Origin: Cytobacillus firmus
Lineage (GTDB): Bacteria > Bacillota > Bacilli > Bacillales > Cytobacillaceae
DNA length: 64,000 bases
Assembly: GCF_023657595.1 (NCBI RefSeq)
Contig: NZ_CP098323.1
Coordinates: 3,062,001 to 3,126,000, forward strand
Reading direction: 5' to 3'
Below, piece by piece: positions 25,623 to 33,902 of the stretch. The notes under the pieces are model-generated. The model saw only the letters and a program-made list of their open reading frames with translations, did not search any database and was not told the DNA's origin. Both the position numbers and the translations under genes were made by a program. The stretch's first letter is position 1, and each line of letters starts with the position of its first letter.

Positions 25623-26369
25623 ATGGAGCCCTCATTACTTTCAATGTTTCTTCCGGCCATTCAGCAGCTTCCTTTTGGCAGGCCGCTGACAAGGGATCAA
25701 TTGATTACCCGGGATTTTTTAATAAGTAAGAATGGAGATTTAGAAATATATTTTGCCCCGCACAACGAATATATCAATAATAATGCGAAAATTGTCATGG
25801 TCGGAATTACTCCTGGTTGGAGCCAAATGAGGATTGCTTTTGAATCATTCATGAAAGGACTGGAAGCAGAAAGGAAGCTAGACACAATACTGAAAGAAAC
25901 CAAGGAAACTGCCAGTTTTGCAGGAGGGATGAGGAGAAATTTAATAAGCATGCTGGATCAATGCGGCGTACAGGATGCCCTTGGCATAGATAGCTCTGCT
26001 GCGCTATTTGAACGAAATAGAGAACTCCTGCACACCACTTCCGTTGTAAAGTACCCTGTTTTCTACCGGGGCAAAAATTATACCGGACACCAGCCTGATC
26101 CATTAAAAACAGAAATTCTTGCTGAGTACGCAACAAAAGTATTCCCGGAAGAGCTGAAACTAATTAATAGTGATGCACTCATTATTCCGCTAGGGATAAC
26201 CGTTGAAAGGATCCTCCGTCACCTGTACACAGCCAATCAGCTTACAGGACATACCATTTTATTTGGCTTCCCGCATCCTTCAGGTGCAAATGGCCACAGG
26301 ATTAAGCAGTTTGAGCAGAACAAATATGCTATGACCGGAATCATTAGAAAGTGGGGAGAACAGCTATAA
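25623..26369 (+). CDS. Uracil-DNA-glycosylase-superfamily-like protein
   Basis: 248 residues starting at an ATG with AAAAGGAGAATTTA in front. Two segments resemble the uracil-DNA glycosylase fold: MVGITPGWSQM near residue 58, like the first catalytic loop, and FGFPHPSGANGHR near residue 218, like the HPSP loop. The usual catalytic Asp/Asn of motif A is not clearly in place, so activity on uracil is doubtful. No domain is fused. It could be a glycosylase-fold protein with another substrate. It is monocistronic and convergent with the LysE gene. Confidence 0.55.
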   Translation: MEPSLLSMFLPAIQQLPFGRPLTRDQLITRDFLISKNGDLEIYFAPHNEYINNNAKIVMVGITPGWSQMRIAFESFMKGLEAERKLDTILKETKETASFAGGMRRNLISMLDQCGVQDALGIDSSAALFERNRELLHTTSVVKYPVFYRGKNYTGHQPDPLKTEILAEYATKVFPEELKLINSDALIIPLGITVERILRHLYTANQLTGHTILFGFPHPSGANGHRIKQFEQNKYAMTGIIRKWGEQL

Positions 26370-26409
26370 TCAAAGAGTCTATTTCCTTCTTTAAACACCA
26401 TAAAAAAAA

Positions 26410-26440
26410 CTGCTTAAACCCATTTTAGAGGTTAAGCAGC
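26410..26440 (-). terminator. Terminator of the LysE-family gene
   Basis: Minus-strand CTGCTTAAC with GTTTAAGCAG around an 11-nt loop, then TTTTTTTTATGG. Confidence 0.7.
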
Positions 26441-26447
26441 CGTTTCC

Positions 26448-27071
26448 TTAAGGCTGTTTCTCAAGTGCCAATTTAATGCCAAATCCCATTAAAACCGCAC
26501 CAGATAATCCTTGGATCATATTATTAACAGCAGGTTTTTTCAGCCAGGCCCTGAAAAAGTCTATCAAATATACATAGAAAAAGAACCATATGATTGTTAT
26601 AAGACTATATAGTAAGCCCATGGCAAGAAATTGCGCAAAGTGATTCCCTTCCGTGCTTAAAAATTGAGGAAAAAAAGTTAAAAAGAATACAGCCACTTTT
26701 GGGTTGGACACACAAGTGAAAAAGCCTTGAAGAAAATGCGATTTGTTCTTCTTATGCTTTCTCTCCATGTCAGCCGGTTCTTGTTTATTCGATAGAGACT
26801 TTAACGAAACGATGCCCAAATAAATAAGATATATCGCACCAGCATACTTAATGAAAGAAAAAATGTATGCAGACTTTACAATTAATGCCGATAAGCCAAA
26901 AACGACAGCCATTGTATGGACCATCAGCCCGGCGACAGATCCGAACATCGTTTTAATGCCGCTTTTTTTCCCGCTTGAAATCGTGTTTTGAATTAGTATT
27001 CCTGTATCGGGTCCCGGCAAAATGACTAGCAGAAACGACATAAACAAAAATAATAGCAAATTCTCCATATC
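26448..27071 (-). CDS. LysE/RhtB family amino-acid exporter
   Basis: 207 residues from the ATG at 27071 (MENLLLFLFMSFLLVILPGP), chosen for AGGTGGGTGTGAT in front. PGPDTGILIQNTISSGKKSG is the family hallmark near residues 18-37. Six hydrophobic segments are visible, and FTCVSNPKVAVFFLTFFPQF holds the conserved NPK. The protein should export amino acids or derivatives from the cytoplasm; the substrate is unknown. Confidence 0.87.
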   Translation of the reverse strand, partial: DMENLLLFLFMSFLLVILPGPDTGILIQNTISSGKKSGIKTMFGSVAGLMVHTMAVVFGLSALIVKSAYIFSFIKYAGAIYLIYLGIVSLKSLSNKQEPADMERKHKKNKSHFLQGFFTCVSNPKVAVFFLTFFPQFLSTEGNHFAQFLAMGLLYSLITIIWFFFYVYLIDFFRAWLKKPAVNNMIQGLSGAVLMGFGIKLALEKQP

Positions 27072-27133
27072 ACACCCACCTGATAAAAATTTTAAGAATA
27101 TTATATCAGTTTTCATGAAATTTCCAATAAAAA

Positions 27134-27163
27134 AGAGCAGTTTCCATAAAGAAAATCTGCTCT
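27134..27163 (-). terminator. Terminator of trhO
   Basis: AGAGCAG and CTGCTCT form a 7-bp stem with a 16-nt loop, followed on the minus strand by TTTTTTATTGG. Confidence 0.65.
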
Positions 27164-27170
27164 AATCATC

Positions 27171-28121
27171 TTATGCTTTTACTTCTTCTAATCTTTCTTC
27201 CACTTCTGCCTCTGAAAGGCCATGCTCAGCAATATAACGGTTCCGGGGATTCGTGCGGCATTCATGAGAACAGCTGCGCATATATTTATGCTCATTTTCT
27301 TCAGAGCAAAGGATTTTTTTATTGCAGGCAGGATTTGCACAGTTGACATAGCGTTCACAAGGCTCGCCTGTGAAGTAGTCCTTACCTACGATTACATGCT
27401 CCTTTTGGTTAACCGGTACGCCAATGCGATCATCGAAAACATAAAGCTGGCCATCCCAGAGCTGACCCTGTACCTCTGGGTCTTTTCCATATGTGACAAT
27501 TCCTCCATGAAGCTGGGCTACATCTTCAAAGCCTTCTTTTACAAGCCAGCCGGAGAACTTTTCACAGCGGATGCCGCCTGTACAATACGTAATGATCTTT
27601 TTATCGCCAAGCAATTCTTTATTTTCACGGACCCAGTTTGGCAGGTCGCGGAAGTTTTCAATATCCGGCCTGATCGCTCCTCTGAAGTGTCCAAGATCAT
27701 ATTCATAATCATTTCGTGCATCCAGCACAATCGTGTCTTCATCCTGAAGTCTTTTGTAGAACTCTTTTGGCTCAAGGTATTTGCCAGTAATCTCGTTCGG
27801 GTTCACATCGTCTCCAAGGCGAAGTGTTACAAGCTCAGGGCGTGCTCGAACCTTCATCTTAGGAAATGCATGTCCATCTGCTTCATCTATTTTGAAAACC
27901 ATCTCCGCAAAGCGCGGATCCTGCTTCATCGCTTCCATATAGCGGTCGGTCTGTTCCACTGGTCCGGATACAGTCCCATTAATTCCTTCATTCGCAACAA
28001 GAATACGCCCTTTAAGGCCCAGCTCATTGCAGAATGCTTTATGCTCCCTTGCGAACTCTTCAGGGTCCTCAATAGGAACATACATGTAGTAAAGTAATAC
28101 TCTGTACGGTTTTTGACTCAT
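27171..28121 (-). CDS. trhO: tRNA uridine(34) hydroxylase, rhodanese type
   Basis: 316 residues from the ATG at 28121 ([20 protein letters not shown]), which has AGGTGG 8 nt before it; a GTG four codons upstream is part of that site. The N-terminal domain is acylphosphatase-like ([16 protein letters not shown]). The rhodanese domain follows with the active-site loop [15 protein letters not shown]. The C-terminus has a cysteine-rich patch ([17 protein letters not shown]). TrhO uses oxygen to form 5-hydroxyuridine at the wobble position of certain tRNAs. Monocistronic. Confidence 0.92.
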   Translation of the reverse strand: MSQKPYRVLLYYMYVPIEDPEEFAREHKAFCNELGLKGRILVANEGINGTVSGPVEQTDRYMEAMKQDPRFAEMVFKIDEADGHAFPKMKVRARPELVTLRLGDDVNPNEITGKYLEPKEFYKRLQDEDTIVLDARNDYEYDLGHFRGAIRPDIENFRDLPNWVRENKELLGDKKIITYCTGGIRCEKFSGWLVKEGFEDVAQLHGGIVTYGKDPEVQGQLWDGQLYVFDDRIGVPVNQKEHVIVGKDYFTGEPCERYVNCANPACNKKILCSEENEHKYMRSCSHECRTNPRNRYIAEHGLSEAEVEERLEEVKA

Positions 28122-28255
28122 TTGTATTTCCACCTATCACTTAATATTTGCAAGATATATCTGTTAATAGGTTAAAACAATATATACTTACCTAGATAAG
28201 TATAACAGATGATGTCAAGTTTCAAAATTTTCGGAGAGCGAAAGATTAATGGAAT

Positions 28256-29281
28256 CTAATTCAATTCCCATGTAAACCACTTTCCATGCCCTTCTGTTTG
28301 GCCAACCAGTTTCTTGTATTCTGCGGCATGCAAATAATAATCAAGATGCAGATTCCTGTCCTGGATATTATTATAAATATGAAAGATATCCCTCATGCGT
28401 CCGCTTGCTTTTATTTTTGCAAGCAGATTCTCTTTTACTTCTGGCGGCATTTGATTGGCCACGTGTGTGTGGAATACACAGATTGAATGTTCTTCAGGTA
28501 TACCTTCAATCAAACCTGGCAAAAGCTCAACACCATCTCCTTCTATAAGGGAGATTGGGTTTTCCCTAACACATTGGGCAGCTTTTTCGAATAGAGTTCT
28601 TCTCTCCTCATGTTCAGGCCAGATAAGTGATTTTAGCCACAAAAAATCTTCCCCGATATTCAAGTCATTTATATGAAGATCAATGCCAATTCTTGAAGCA
28701 ACCGGCGGCATTTTTTCAGGAAAAACCGGGACTTGGCCCCCCTTGATTTCAGAGGATAAATGAACGTTCGCGCTTGGATTCCCGTATGTTTCTCCTGTTC
28801 CATAAGAGTAGCTGTATTGATCCCAAAGAAGCTGCAGGCCGGCGCTAGTCCCTATCTCAATCAGAGCCAGCGGCTTTTGGGTTTGCTGGTAAATATAAGC
28901 GAATACCGTGTACAGGTAAGCACAGCGCCTTACTTCATTCGTCTGAACTATTCTTGTTTGTATTATCTCTTTAATTTCTTGTGAATACAGCCTGCAGAAA
29001 TCTTTAAAGCTTTGAAAGGAATCCTGAGGGTTTCTTGGATCCTCCACTATACTCGGATAGAATTCCTTAAGTACATGCTCTTTCCCTTGTAACAGCAGAT
29101 AATGAATGGCTCCAAAAAACAAATTTGGCACTGGCTGGCCGTCTCTCGCCTCAGATGCCAAAACCAGCAATTCCTCATCCTCTGCAATTTTATTAGATAA
29201 AAATTCATAAAGATTACTCGAACCGCGGCATTCATATTTTCCAAAAGTCTTAAATTTCAATGATAAGTTAGGTATTAACAT
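28256..29281 (-). CDS. DUF2332 family protein
   Basis: 341 residues from the ATG at 29281 (MLIPNLSLKFKTFGKYECRG), chosen because GGAGGGG lies 6 nt upstream; the longer open frame would overlap the neighbour. Recognisable family segments are GSSNLYEFLSNKIAED, EIGTSAGLQLLWDQYSY with a glycine-rich turn, and FHTHVANQMP. It is a soluble protein whose central EIGTSAG segment looks like a nucleotide- or SAM-type loop, but the family has no assigned activity. It overlaps the original 3' end of the disrupted histidine phosphatase gene by 14 nt. Confidence 0.75.
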   Translation of the reverse strand: MLIPNLSLKFKTFGKYECRGSSNLYEFLSNKIAEDEELLVLASEARDGQPVPNLFFGAIHYLLLQGKEHVLKEFYPSIVEDPRNPQDSFQSFKDFCRLYSQEIKEIIQTRIVQTNEVRRCAYLYTVFAYIYQQTQKPLALIEIGTSAGLQLLWDQYSYSYGTGETYGNPSANVHLSSEIKGGQVPVFPEKMPPVASRIGIDLHINDLNIGEDFLWLKSLIWPEHEERRTLFEKAAQCVRENPISLIEGDGVELLPGLIEGIPEEHSICVFHTHVANQMPPEVKENLLAKIKASGRMRDIFHIYNNIQDRNLHLDYYLHAAEYKKLVGQTEGHGKWFTWELN

Positions 29282-29855
29282 TTTCATCCCCTCCGAGACC
29301 GTAAGTATCTGTGTTCCAATGCTTTGAACCTGTTTTCCTCTTACCGGTCCATCCGGCTTTTTGAAGCTCTCACGCAATTAACAGGTTAAAAAAACCGTGT
29401 CCCGCGAGAACAGCAGAATGATGTTCTTTTGCAATTGAGGTTAATAATAATGATGCTTGCTTTGCCCGCAGCTTTGCATCCCTATATGATTCACACCCCT
29501 GCGAATAGCCGCATATCCAAAGTAATCTTAATACCAGTGCCCAGGTTTTGGGCCTTAATTTCAGTCCCGGCAAATTACTGGCAGGAAGGGGCAATTCAGC
29601 TTCTCTGAATAATCGGTCTGTTCGTATCTTTGCGAGGGGGTTTAAGCATTTAGCGGACTCGATAGACCTCTTCAGATTACTCGTAAGTATAAAAGATGCT
29701 GAAACCCCTTTTTCCAGAGCATCTGAAGGACAAACTTCATCTTCAAGAATCCCTAAGCGGTTATACGTTTCAACCCATTTCTTAAATTCACGGCTATTCA
29801 GGCGGTGATCTTCTATATGCGCTGACCTGCCATGTCTGATAAGTGTTATTTCCAT
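29268..29855 (-). pseudogene. Histidine phosphatase family gene with in-frame nonsense codon
   Basis: The frame from the ATG at 29855 starts MEITLIRHGRSAHIEDHRLN, with the RHG catalytic motif at His8, and continues to GHGFFNLLIA, the second catalytic His region. It then stops at a TGA (29370-29372) after 161 codons. The same frame continues after the TGA with ELQKAGWTGKRKTGSKHWNT and ends at a TAA at 29268, overlapping the DUF2332 start. That tail is what relatives carry at their C-terminus. The simplest reading is one substitution, for example AGA to TGA. The 161-residue product has both catalytic histidines, so partial activity is possible. Confidence 0.75.
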
Positions 29856-29923
29856 ATTAAAACCCCAAAATTTATATATTTTTATCCTTTATGGATAATT
29901 TAATTAACATGGAGGTGAAGACC

Positions 29924-30064
29924 ATGCGGGAACAAGAATATCCAAATGTAAAACTCGGCGGCAAAAAGGTGCACGAAAAGGGAAATGGCGGAGACCAGGT
30001 GCGCGGACATGAAAAGGAAAATAAAAACGGCACATTTAATACAAATCCAAAATCTGATCTATAG
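29924..30064 (+). CDS. Small hydrophilic protein, 46 aa
   Basis: A short open frame with an excellent site: GGAGGTGAAGACC then ATG. The product starts MREQEYPNVKLGGKKVHEKG and ends FNTNPKSDL. It is rich in Gly, Lys, Glu and Asn with no hydrophobic core, so it is probably disordered. A hairpin with a bulge follows 13 nt after the stop. It is divergent from the phosphatase gene. The composition resembles small spore or stress proteins of Bacillus, but I do not recognise the family. Confidence 0.6.
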   Translation: MREQEYPNVKLGGKKVHEKGNGGDQVRGHEKENKNGTFNTNPKSDL

Positions 30065-30076
30065 CCAAAATAACGG

Positions 30077-30104
30077 GACACCCCCATGTTGAATGGCGGG
30101 TGTC
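30077..30104 (+). terminator. Terminator of the 46-aa gene
   Basis: GACACCC pairs with GGGTGTC, extended by CCAT/ATGG with one bulged base, then TTTGAAAAAC. Confidence 0.55.
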
Positions 30105-30116
30105 TTTGAAAAACAT

Positions 30117-30674
30117 CTAGGCCCAATCCCTTTTTCTAATGGTGTAATGGAAAAACTGTCCTCCATCAATCTCTATTTCGCCAGCAAGCTTGAAGCCGCA
30201 TTTTTGCAGAACTTTGTTGGAACTGGCATTGCTGGTTAATGCAACAGCATTTAGTGTTTCAAGAGCCGTTTTTTCAAAAAGAAAACCTATAAGTCCTTTT
30301 GCTGCAAGGGTGGAATAACCTTTATTCCGGAAGTGCTTTGAGATGGCATAGCCAATTTCCCTGTTCGGTTCCGGCAATTCATCCTTTATACCTGTATTGC
30401 AAAAGCCAATAAACTCTCCAGTTTTTTTTAAAATGATTCCCAAATTCAAAAAGCCGGCATCTTTCAGATCTGGCATTGAAGACTTGAATTTTTCATTTGC
30501 CGGAATTTCATAATTATTCATCCAGTCCACCCGCTGCTCAAGCGTAGCCTGTGCACCTGGAATAAACTCATAAACTTCCGGCTGGGAAGTAATTTCATAG
30601 AGTGCCTGGACGTCCTCCATTCGGTATTCCCTGAGGATTACTTCACCGCAATCAATTATGATTTCTTTTTTCAT
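30117..30674 (-). CDS. GNAT acetyltransferase, RimJ/RimL type
   Basis: 185 residues. REYRMEDVQALYEITSQPEV is the usual N-terminal pattern; EIGYAISKHFRNKGYSTLAA carries the acetyl-CoA binding loop (R-N-K-G-Y-S); and NASSNKVLQKCGFKLAGEIE is motif B. These enzymes transfer acetyl groups from acetyl-CoA to N-terminal amines or small molecules; the target is unknown. The ATG overlaps the stop of the upstream Nudix gene by 4 nt, so the two are translated together. Confidence 0.85.
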   Translation of the reverse strand: MKKEIIIDCGEVILREYRMEDVQALYEITSQPEVYEFIPGAQATLEQRVDWMNNYEIPANEKFKSSMPDLKDAGFLNLGIILKKTGEFIGFCNTGIKDELPEPNREIGYAISKHFRNKGYSTLAAKGLIGFLFEKTALETLNAVALTSNASSNKVLQKCGFKLAGEIEIDGGQFFHYTIRKRDWA

Positions 30675-31159
30675 TTTTTCATCTCCATTGCGTAAACATC
30701 CAGTGTGTGTTCTTCAATCAAATCTATGTTTCTTTTATTTTTAACATATTCCAAAATATGTTCTTTCATATTAGGATACAACACTATATTGGCCAGTTCA
30801 GAAAGCGGCACCCACCTAACGCCTGCTTGGTCAAGGTCCGGGGCTGAAGGCATTTTAGGCAATGAGTCTTCCCTTAACTGGCATTCAAACATTAAGCCCA
30901 GTGAATGTATCTGTCCATACCTAAATTCATTTAAATGAGGGGCATATTCATAAACGAACGCCAATGGGCCGACCGTCACATCTACAGATGCCTCTTCTTT
31001 TGCTTCCCTTTTTACTGCATCAATTACTGATTCTTTGGGTTTAACCCCTCCTGCAGGCAAATTGTAATGAAGGCCTCTCTCATCCTGAAACTCAATCAGC
31101 AGAATTGAATTATTTTCTATAATTACTGCACCTGCTCTGACTCTAATATGATAGGTCAT
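30671..31159 (-). CDS. Nudix hydrolase
   Basis: 162 residues. The Nudix box is GGVKPKESVIDAVKREAKEE followed by ASVDV. It keeps the catalytic REAKEE but has Ser where EExGU usually has Gly. LHYNLPAGGVKPKES gives the upstream loop. The longer C-terminal part (PDLDQAGVRWVPLSELANIV) resembles the ADP-ribose pyrophosphatase and MutT-like group. It overlaps the following GNAT gene by 4 nt and lies 17 nt after the methyltransferase, suggesting a small operon of modification and clean-up enzymes. Confidence 0.82.
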   Translation of the reverse strand: MTYHIRVRAGAVIIENNSILLIEFQDERGLHYNLPAGGVKPKESVIDAVKREAKEEASVDVTVGPLAFVYEYAPHLNEFRYGQIHSLGLMFECQLREDSLPKMPSAPDLDQAGVRWVPLSELANIVLYPNMKEHILEYVKNKRNIDLIEEHTLDVYAMEMKK

Positions 31160-31176
31160 TCGCTCTCAGCTGCCTC

Positions 31177-31926
31177 CTAAAATAACTTTCTGCATTTAAT
31201 AATAAAAGCAGCGGGTATTGCTCTCGCCTTTTCATAGGAATACCATTGATTGGCATGCCGCTGAACATCTTGCTCAGTAAGACTTACATCTTCAATTACC
31301 CTCTCAATCACAAACCCGTTTTCAATTAATAGATTGATATATGTACTTAATTTATATTGCTGCATAATGGCAGGCTGGTTCCATGCAATGTGCTGATAGG
31401 GGCCTTCTTCATGATAGGATTTATCCATAATTAATACTCCATTTTCAGCCTTAATCCGGTTATACAAGGGATGCTCCCAGCTGAAAATAAACATCCCGCC
31501 TGATTTAAGATAGGAATGAACGTTTTTCAGCGTCTCTTCTAAATTCGTGGTCCAGCCAATCGCATAAATGGAAAAAACGGCATCGAAATAATCAGCAGGG
31601 ATCCCGGGATTTTGTTCCATCGGGGATTCAACCAGCTTTACTCTTGAGGAGGAATTTTTCAAAAGTTCCTTGGCAGCATCGATTTGTCGGGACGATAAAT
31701 CCAATCCCCATAATTCACCTGCTCCCCGCTGGTCCAAATACTTTAGGGAATGCCCGCTGCCGCAGCCAATCTCCAGCATCTTTAAACTGCTCACATCTCC
31801 AAACAAGTGAAGGTCATCTTCAGTTGGCGCCAATGGTCCATATTCAGGCAGCGGATTGCGACCATAAAACCTTTTAGCCGCTTCATCCCAGCTTTTCTTA
31901 TTTAATTCCAGTGTTTCATTAATCAT
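31177..31926 (-). CDS. Class I SAM-dependent methyltransferase
   Basis: 249 residues from the ATG at 31926 (MINETLELNKKSWDEAAKRF), preferred because AAGGGAG precedes it. Motif I LEIGCGSGHSLKYLDQRG binds SAM; motif II is LWGLDLSSRQIDAAKE; and DYFDAVFSIYAIGWTTNLEE is the post-motif region. The shape is that of small-molecule Methyltransf_11 enzymes; the substrate is unknown. It is 11 nt after a GNAT gene on the same strand. Confidence 0.87.
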   Translation of the reverse strand: MINETLELNKKSWDEAAKRFYGRNPLPEYGPLAPTEDDLHLFGDVSSLKMLEIGCGSGHSLKYLDQRGAGELWGLDLSSRQIDAAKELLKNSSSRVKLVESPMEQNPGIPADYFDAVFSIYAIGWTTNLEETLKNVHSYLKSGGMFIFSWEHPLYNRIKAENGVLIMDKSYHEEGPYQHIAWNQPAIMQQYKLSTYINLLIENGFVIERVIEDVSLTEQDVQRHANQWYSYEKARAIPAAFIIKCRKLF

Positions 31927-31937
31927 AAATAACTCCC

Positions 31938-32396
31938 TTAAACCAAAAAATAGTAAAGCTCTTCCTCTCCCCATATCTCTCCGGTGGGGGAAAATCCGAA
32001 GTTTTTATAAAGTATCCTTGCGTGTTGATTATCTTTATGAACCGTTAAGCGGATTTCCTCGCATTTTGGAAATTTACTTTTTATCCAGCTGATCATCACG
32101 GCTAATGCTGCACGGCCATAGCCTCTGCCCTGATACTTCTGATCAATAAAAAAACCGTTTATCCAATACATATTAACTGTATCCGGTTCATAGGCATGCA
32201 TGATGAAACCAACCATTTTATCATTGTCATAGATTGAGAATGGAATATACTCTACTGCATCCCCATCTGGTTTAATATAAACCTTGGCAAGTGATACAGC
32301 CGCTGAGGGAACGAAATCACGCTGCCATTCTTTTACCTTCATCTGTATGGCTTCTTCCCAGTTGTCTCTTGTGACGGGTTTTAACTTAATGGTCAT
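31938..32396 (-). CDS. GNAT acetyltransferase, BltD/PaiA-like
   Basis: 152 residues. YIPFSIYDNDKMVGFIMHAY and YWINGFFIDQKYQGRGYGRA are motifs D and A, the latter with the Q-x-R/G-x-G-Y/A acetyl-CoA loop; ILYKNFGFSPTGE is motif B. Similar Bacillus proteins acetylate spermidine or spermine; whether this one does is unproven. It lies between a membrane protein gene and a methyltransferase gene on the same strand with short gaps. Confidence 0.83.
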   Translation of the reverse strand: MTIKLKPVTRDNWEEAIQMKVKEWQRDFVPSAAVSLAKVYIKPDGDAVEYIPFSIYDNDKMVGFIMHAYEPDTVNMYWINGFFIDQKYQGRGYGRAALAVMISWIKSKFPKCEEIRLTVHKDNQHARILYKNFGFSPTGEIWGEEELYYFLV

Positions 32397-32411
32397 TAGC
32401 CTCAGCCCCTC

Positions 32412-33071
32412 TTACAATTTCCTGTTTTTCTCACCATCATCAATAATGATGCTTACATAAGCGGCCTCTCCATTTTCAACATGGTTTTTGATTTGTGACA
32501 CATCGATCTCTTTCTCAATCCGGATGAGCTTTACCTCGTTAGGGAGCAATTTAACGTTAGCAGGTTCACCGCTGTTCATCAGTGAAAGCATCTTTACATC
32601 CTCTTCAAATAAATATCTGTCATAAAAGCCGATAGTAAAAGACACTTCTTCATTGCTGTAATTTTCAAATGGCAGCTCACACTTTCCCTTCAAAGTATCT
32701 TCACCAATCATTACAAACTTACATTGACTTTCATCTTTTATATAGGAAACGGCATTGATGCCATTGGCCAGCGTTTTTTGATAAGCCTCTGCCAGAGAAG
32801 GAGGCAGAAGGGAAACGATGATGATAACGGCAAAAAATGATCGTAAATGATATTTTTCGAGTGAACGATGAAGCAAGACCATACCCAGGACTAGTAATAT
32901 GAGAATAAATAATCCTGCAAAATTAAAGCCATCTGCCGAGTTGATTGGGATATTTAAAATTGTTATTCCCGTATCACCTAGTCGATTTTCATGCGGAAAA
33001 GGGAAGTTTAATGCCATGGAAATAACGATTAAGACAGTTGATGTCAGAAAGAGCTTTTTATTTTTAATCAA
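32412..33071 (-). CDS. Membrane protein with extracellular C-terminal domain, unknown function
   Basis: 219 residues from a TTG at 33071 (M-IKNKKLFLTSTVLIVISMA), taken because AAAGGAGG lies 7 nt before it; a further open stretch upstream overlaps the small glycine-rich gene. Three membrane helices lie in the first 100 residues (LFLTSTVLIVISMALNF, FNFAGLFILILLVLGMVLLH, FFAVIIIVSLLPPSL). An external domain of about 120 residues follows, with an Ig-like or beta character (GKCELPFENYSNEEVSFTIG). I do not recognise the family. Translation is probably coupled to the upstream small gene, whose stop overlaps this ribosome site. Confidence 0.6.
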   Translation of the reverse strand: MIKNKKLFLTSTVLIVISMALNFPFPHENRLGDTGITILNIPINSADGFNFAGLFILILLVLGMVLLHRSLEKYHLRSFFAVIIIVSLLPPSLAEAYQKTLANGINAVSYIKDESQCKFVMIGEDTLKGKCELPFENYSNEEVSFTIGFYDRYLFEEDVKMLSLMNSGEPANVKLLPNEVKLIRIEKEIDVSQIKNHVENGEAAYVSIIIDDGEKNRKL

Positions 33072-33084
33072 GTCAGATCCTCCT

Positions 33085-33237
33085 TTACTTCTTTTCTGAG
33101 GATCCAAACGATGCCCCGAAAGCAACTCCCATGGCAATGCCCAAAGCCCAATTTTCAAAAAGCATTCCAAAAACTAATCCCAGCGACAGACCAGAGGCCA
33201 TTCCGCTTCCTGAAAAACCCCAATTCACTTTTATCAT
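33085..33237 (-). CDS. Small glycine-zipper membrane peptide, 50 aa
   Basis: A short frame from ATG at 33237 with AAAGGCGG 8 nt upstream. The product starts MIKVNWGFSGSGMASGLSLG and continues LVFGMLFENWALGIAMGVAF to GASFGSSEKK. Gly or Ala recurs every fourth residue, giving two glycine-zipper hydrophobic stretches that fit one or two tight membrane helices. The TAA stop touches the AAAGGAGG of the next gene, so the two are likely co-translated. Similar short peptides are common in Bacillaceae but have no known role. Confidence 0.62.
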   Translation of the reverse strand: MIKVNWGFSGSGMASGLSLGLVFGMLFENWALGIAMGVAFGASFGSSEKK

Positions 33238-33320
33238 CCATTAAACCGCCTTTAAATGTTTTACCTTATATACGATCTAATAGAAGTTTAGTTTCATATT
33301 TTTGGAAAAAAGAATTCTTA

Positions 33321-33842
33321 TCATCTCTGAGCTGCCAGCTGTCTTTTTAACACCCGAATTTGCCCCCGATGGCTGATTTCATCCTCCATAACGTGATACC
33401 AGAACCAATAGTTGTTGAAAGGGACTCCATTGTTCCACTTTCCTTCTTCATATAGCCAGCTATCCTGTTTGGATGCTAAAAGGTTTAACGTTTTCTCTCT
33501 AAGTGATGATAGGTCATCCAAGTAAAATTCTAGAGGATGATGATTAATTTCATTCCTTGCTTTCTCACCCAATTCATACGCAGCGGCCCATCTTGAATAT
33601 TCTTCATCGTTAAGATCTCTATTTTCAAAAGTAATGATTTGGTGAACATATTCAACAAAAGCAATATGCTTCAAAAGTGATCCAATTGAATTACTGTTAT
33701 CATCAGGAAGAAAATCCAGCTCTTTCTGTGTCAAGCCAGCAACATCATTAAGAGTCACAGACCTGGCATGTTCAAGCATTGACACAAGTTCTCCAATTTT
33801 TTCATCGTAACCTTTCACATGTTTAATTCGATAATCTATCAC
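33321..33842 (-). CDS. DinB-like (DUF664) protein
   Basis: 173 residues from a GTG with AAGGGAGAATTTAAAA in front. A four-helix bundle with three histidines in the expected places: SLLKHIAFVEYVHQI near residue 58, and VMEDEISHRGQIRVLKRQL near the C-terminus. In this superfamily they bind a metal and support thiol transfer or hydrolysis, with bacillithiol or another low-molecular-weight thiol as a frequent cosubstrate. The substrate here is unknown. Confidence 0.78.
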   Translation of the reverse strand: MIDYRIKHVKGYDEKIGELVSMLEHARSVTLNDVAGLTQKELDFLPDDNSNSIGSLLKHIAFVEYVHQIITFENRDLNDEEYSRWAAAYELGEKARNEINHHPLEFYLDDLSSLREKTLNLLASKQDSWLYEEGKWNNGVPFNNYWFWYHVMEDEISHRGQIRVLKRQLAAQR

Positions 33843-33873
33843 TTTTAAATTCTCCCTTCTTCTTTTTCAGGGA

Positions 33874-33898
33874 AAAGACTGCCGGGATGGCAGTCTTT
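33874..33898 (-). terminator. Terminator after the GyrI-like gene
   Basis: AAAGACTGCC and GGCAGTCTTT form a perfect 10-bp stem on a 5-nt loop; the minus strand continues TTCCCTG, so the T run comes mostly from the stem itself. Confidence 0.65.
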
Positions 33899-33902
33899 AA
33901 CA

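Noticed and set aside
27222-28097. 291-codon open frame opposite trhO
   Set aside because: It is the antisense of a well-supported conserved gene; composition is hydrophobic and low in coding signal.
29370-29372. TGA as selenocysteine in the histidine phosphatase
   Set aside because: The family has no cysteine or selenocysteine at this site, and no SECIS-like hairpin follows immediately.
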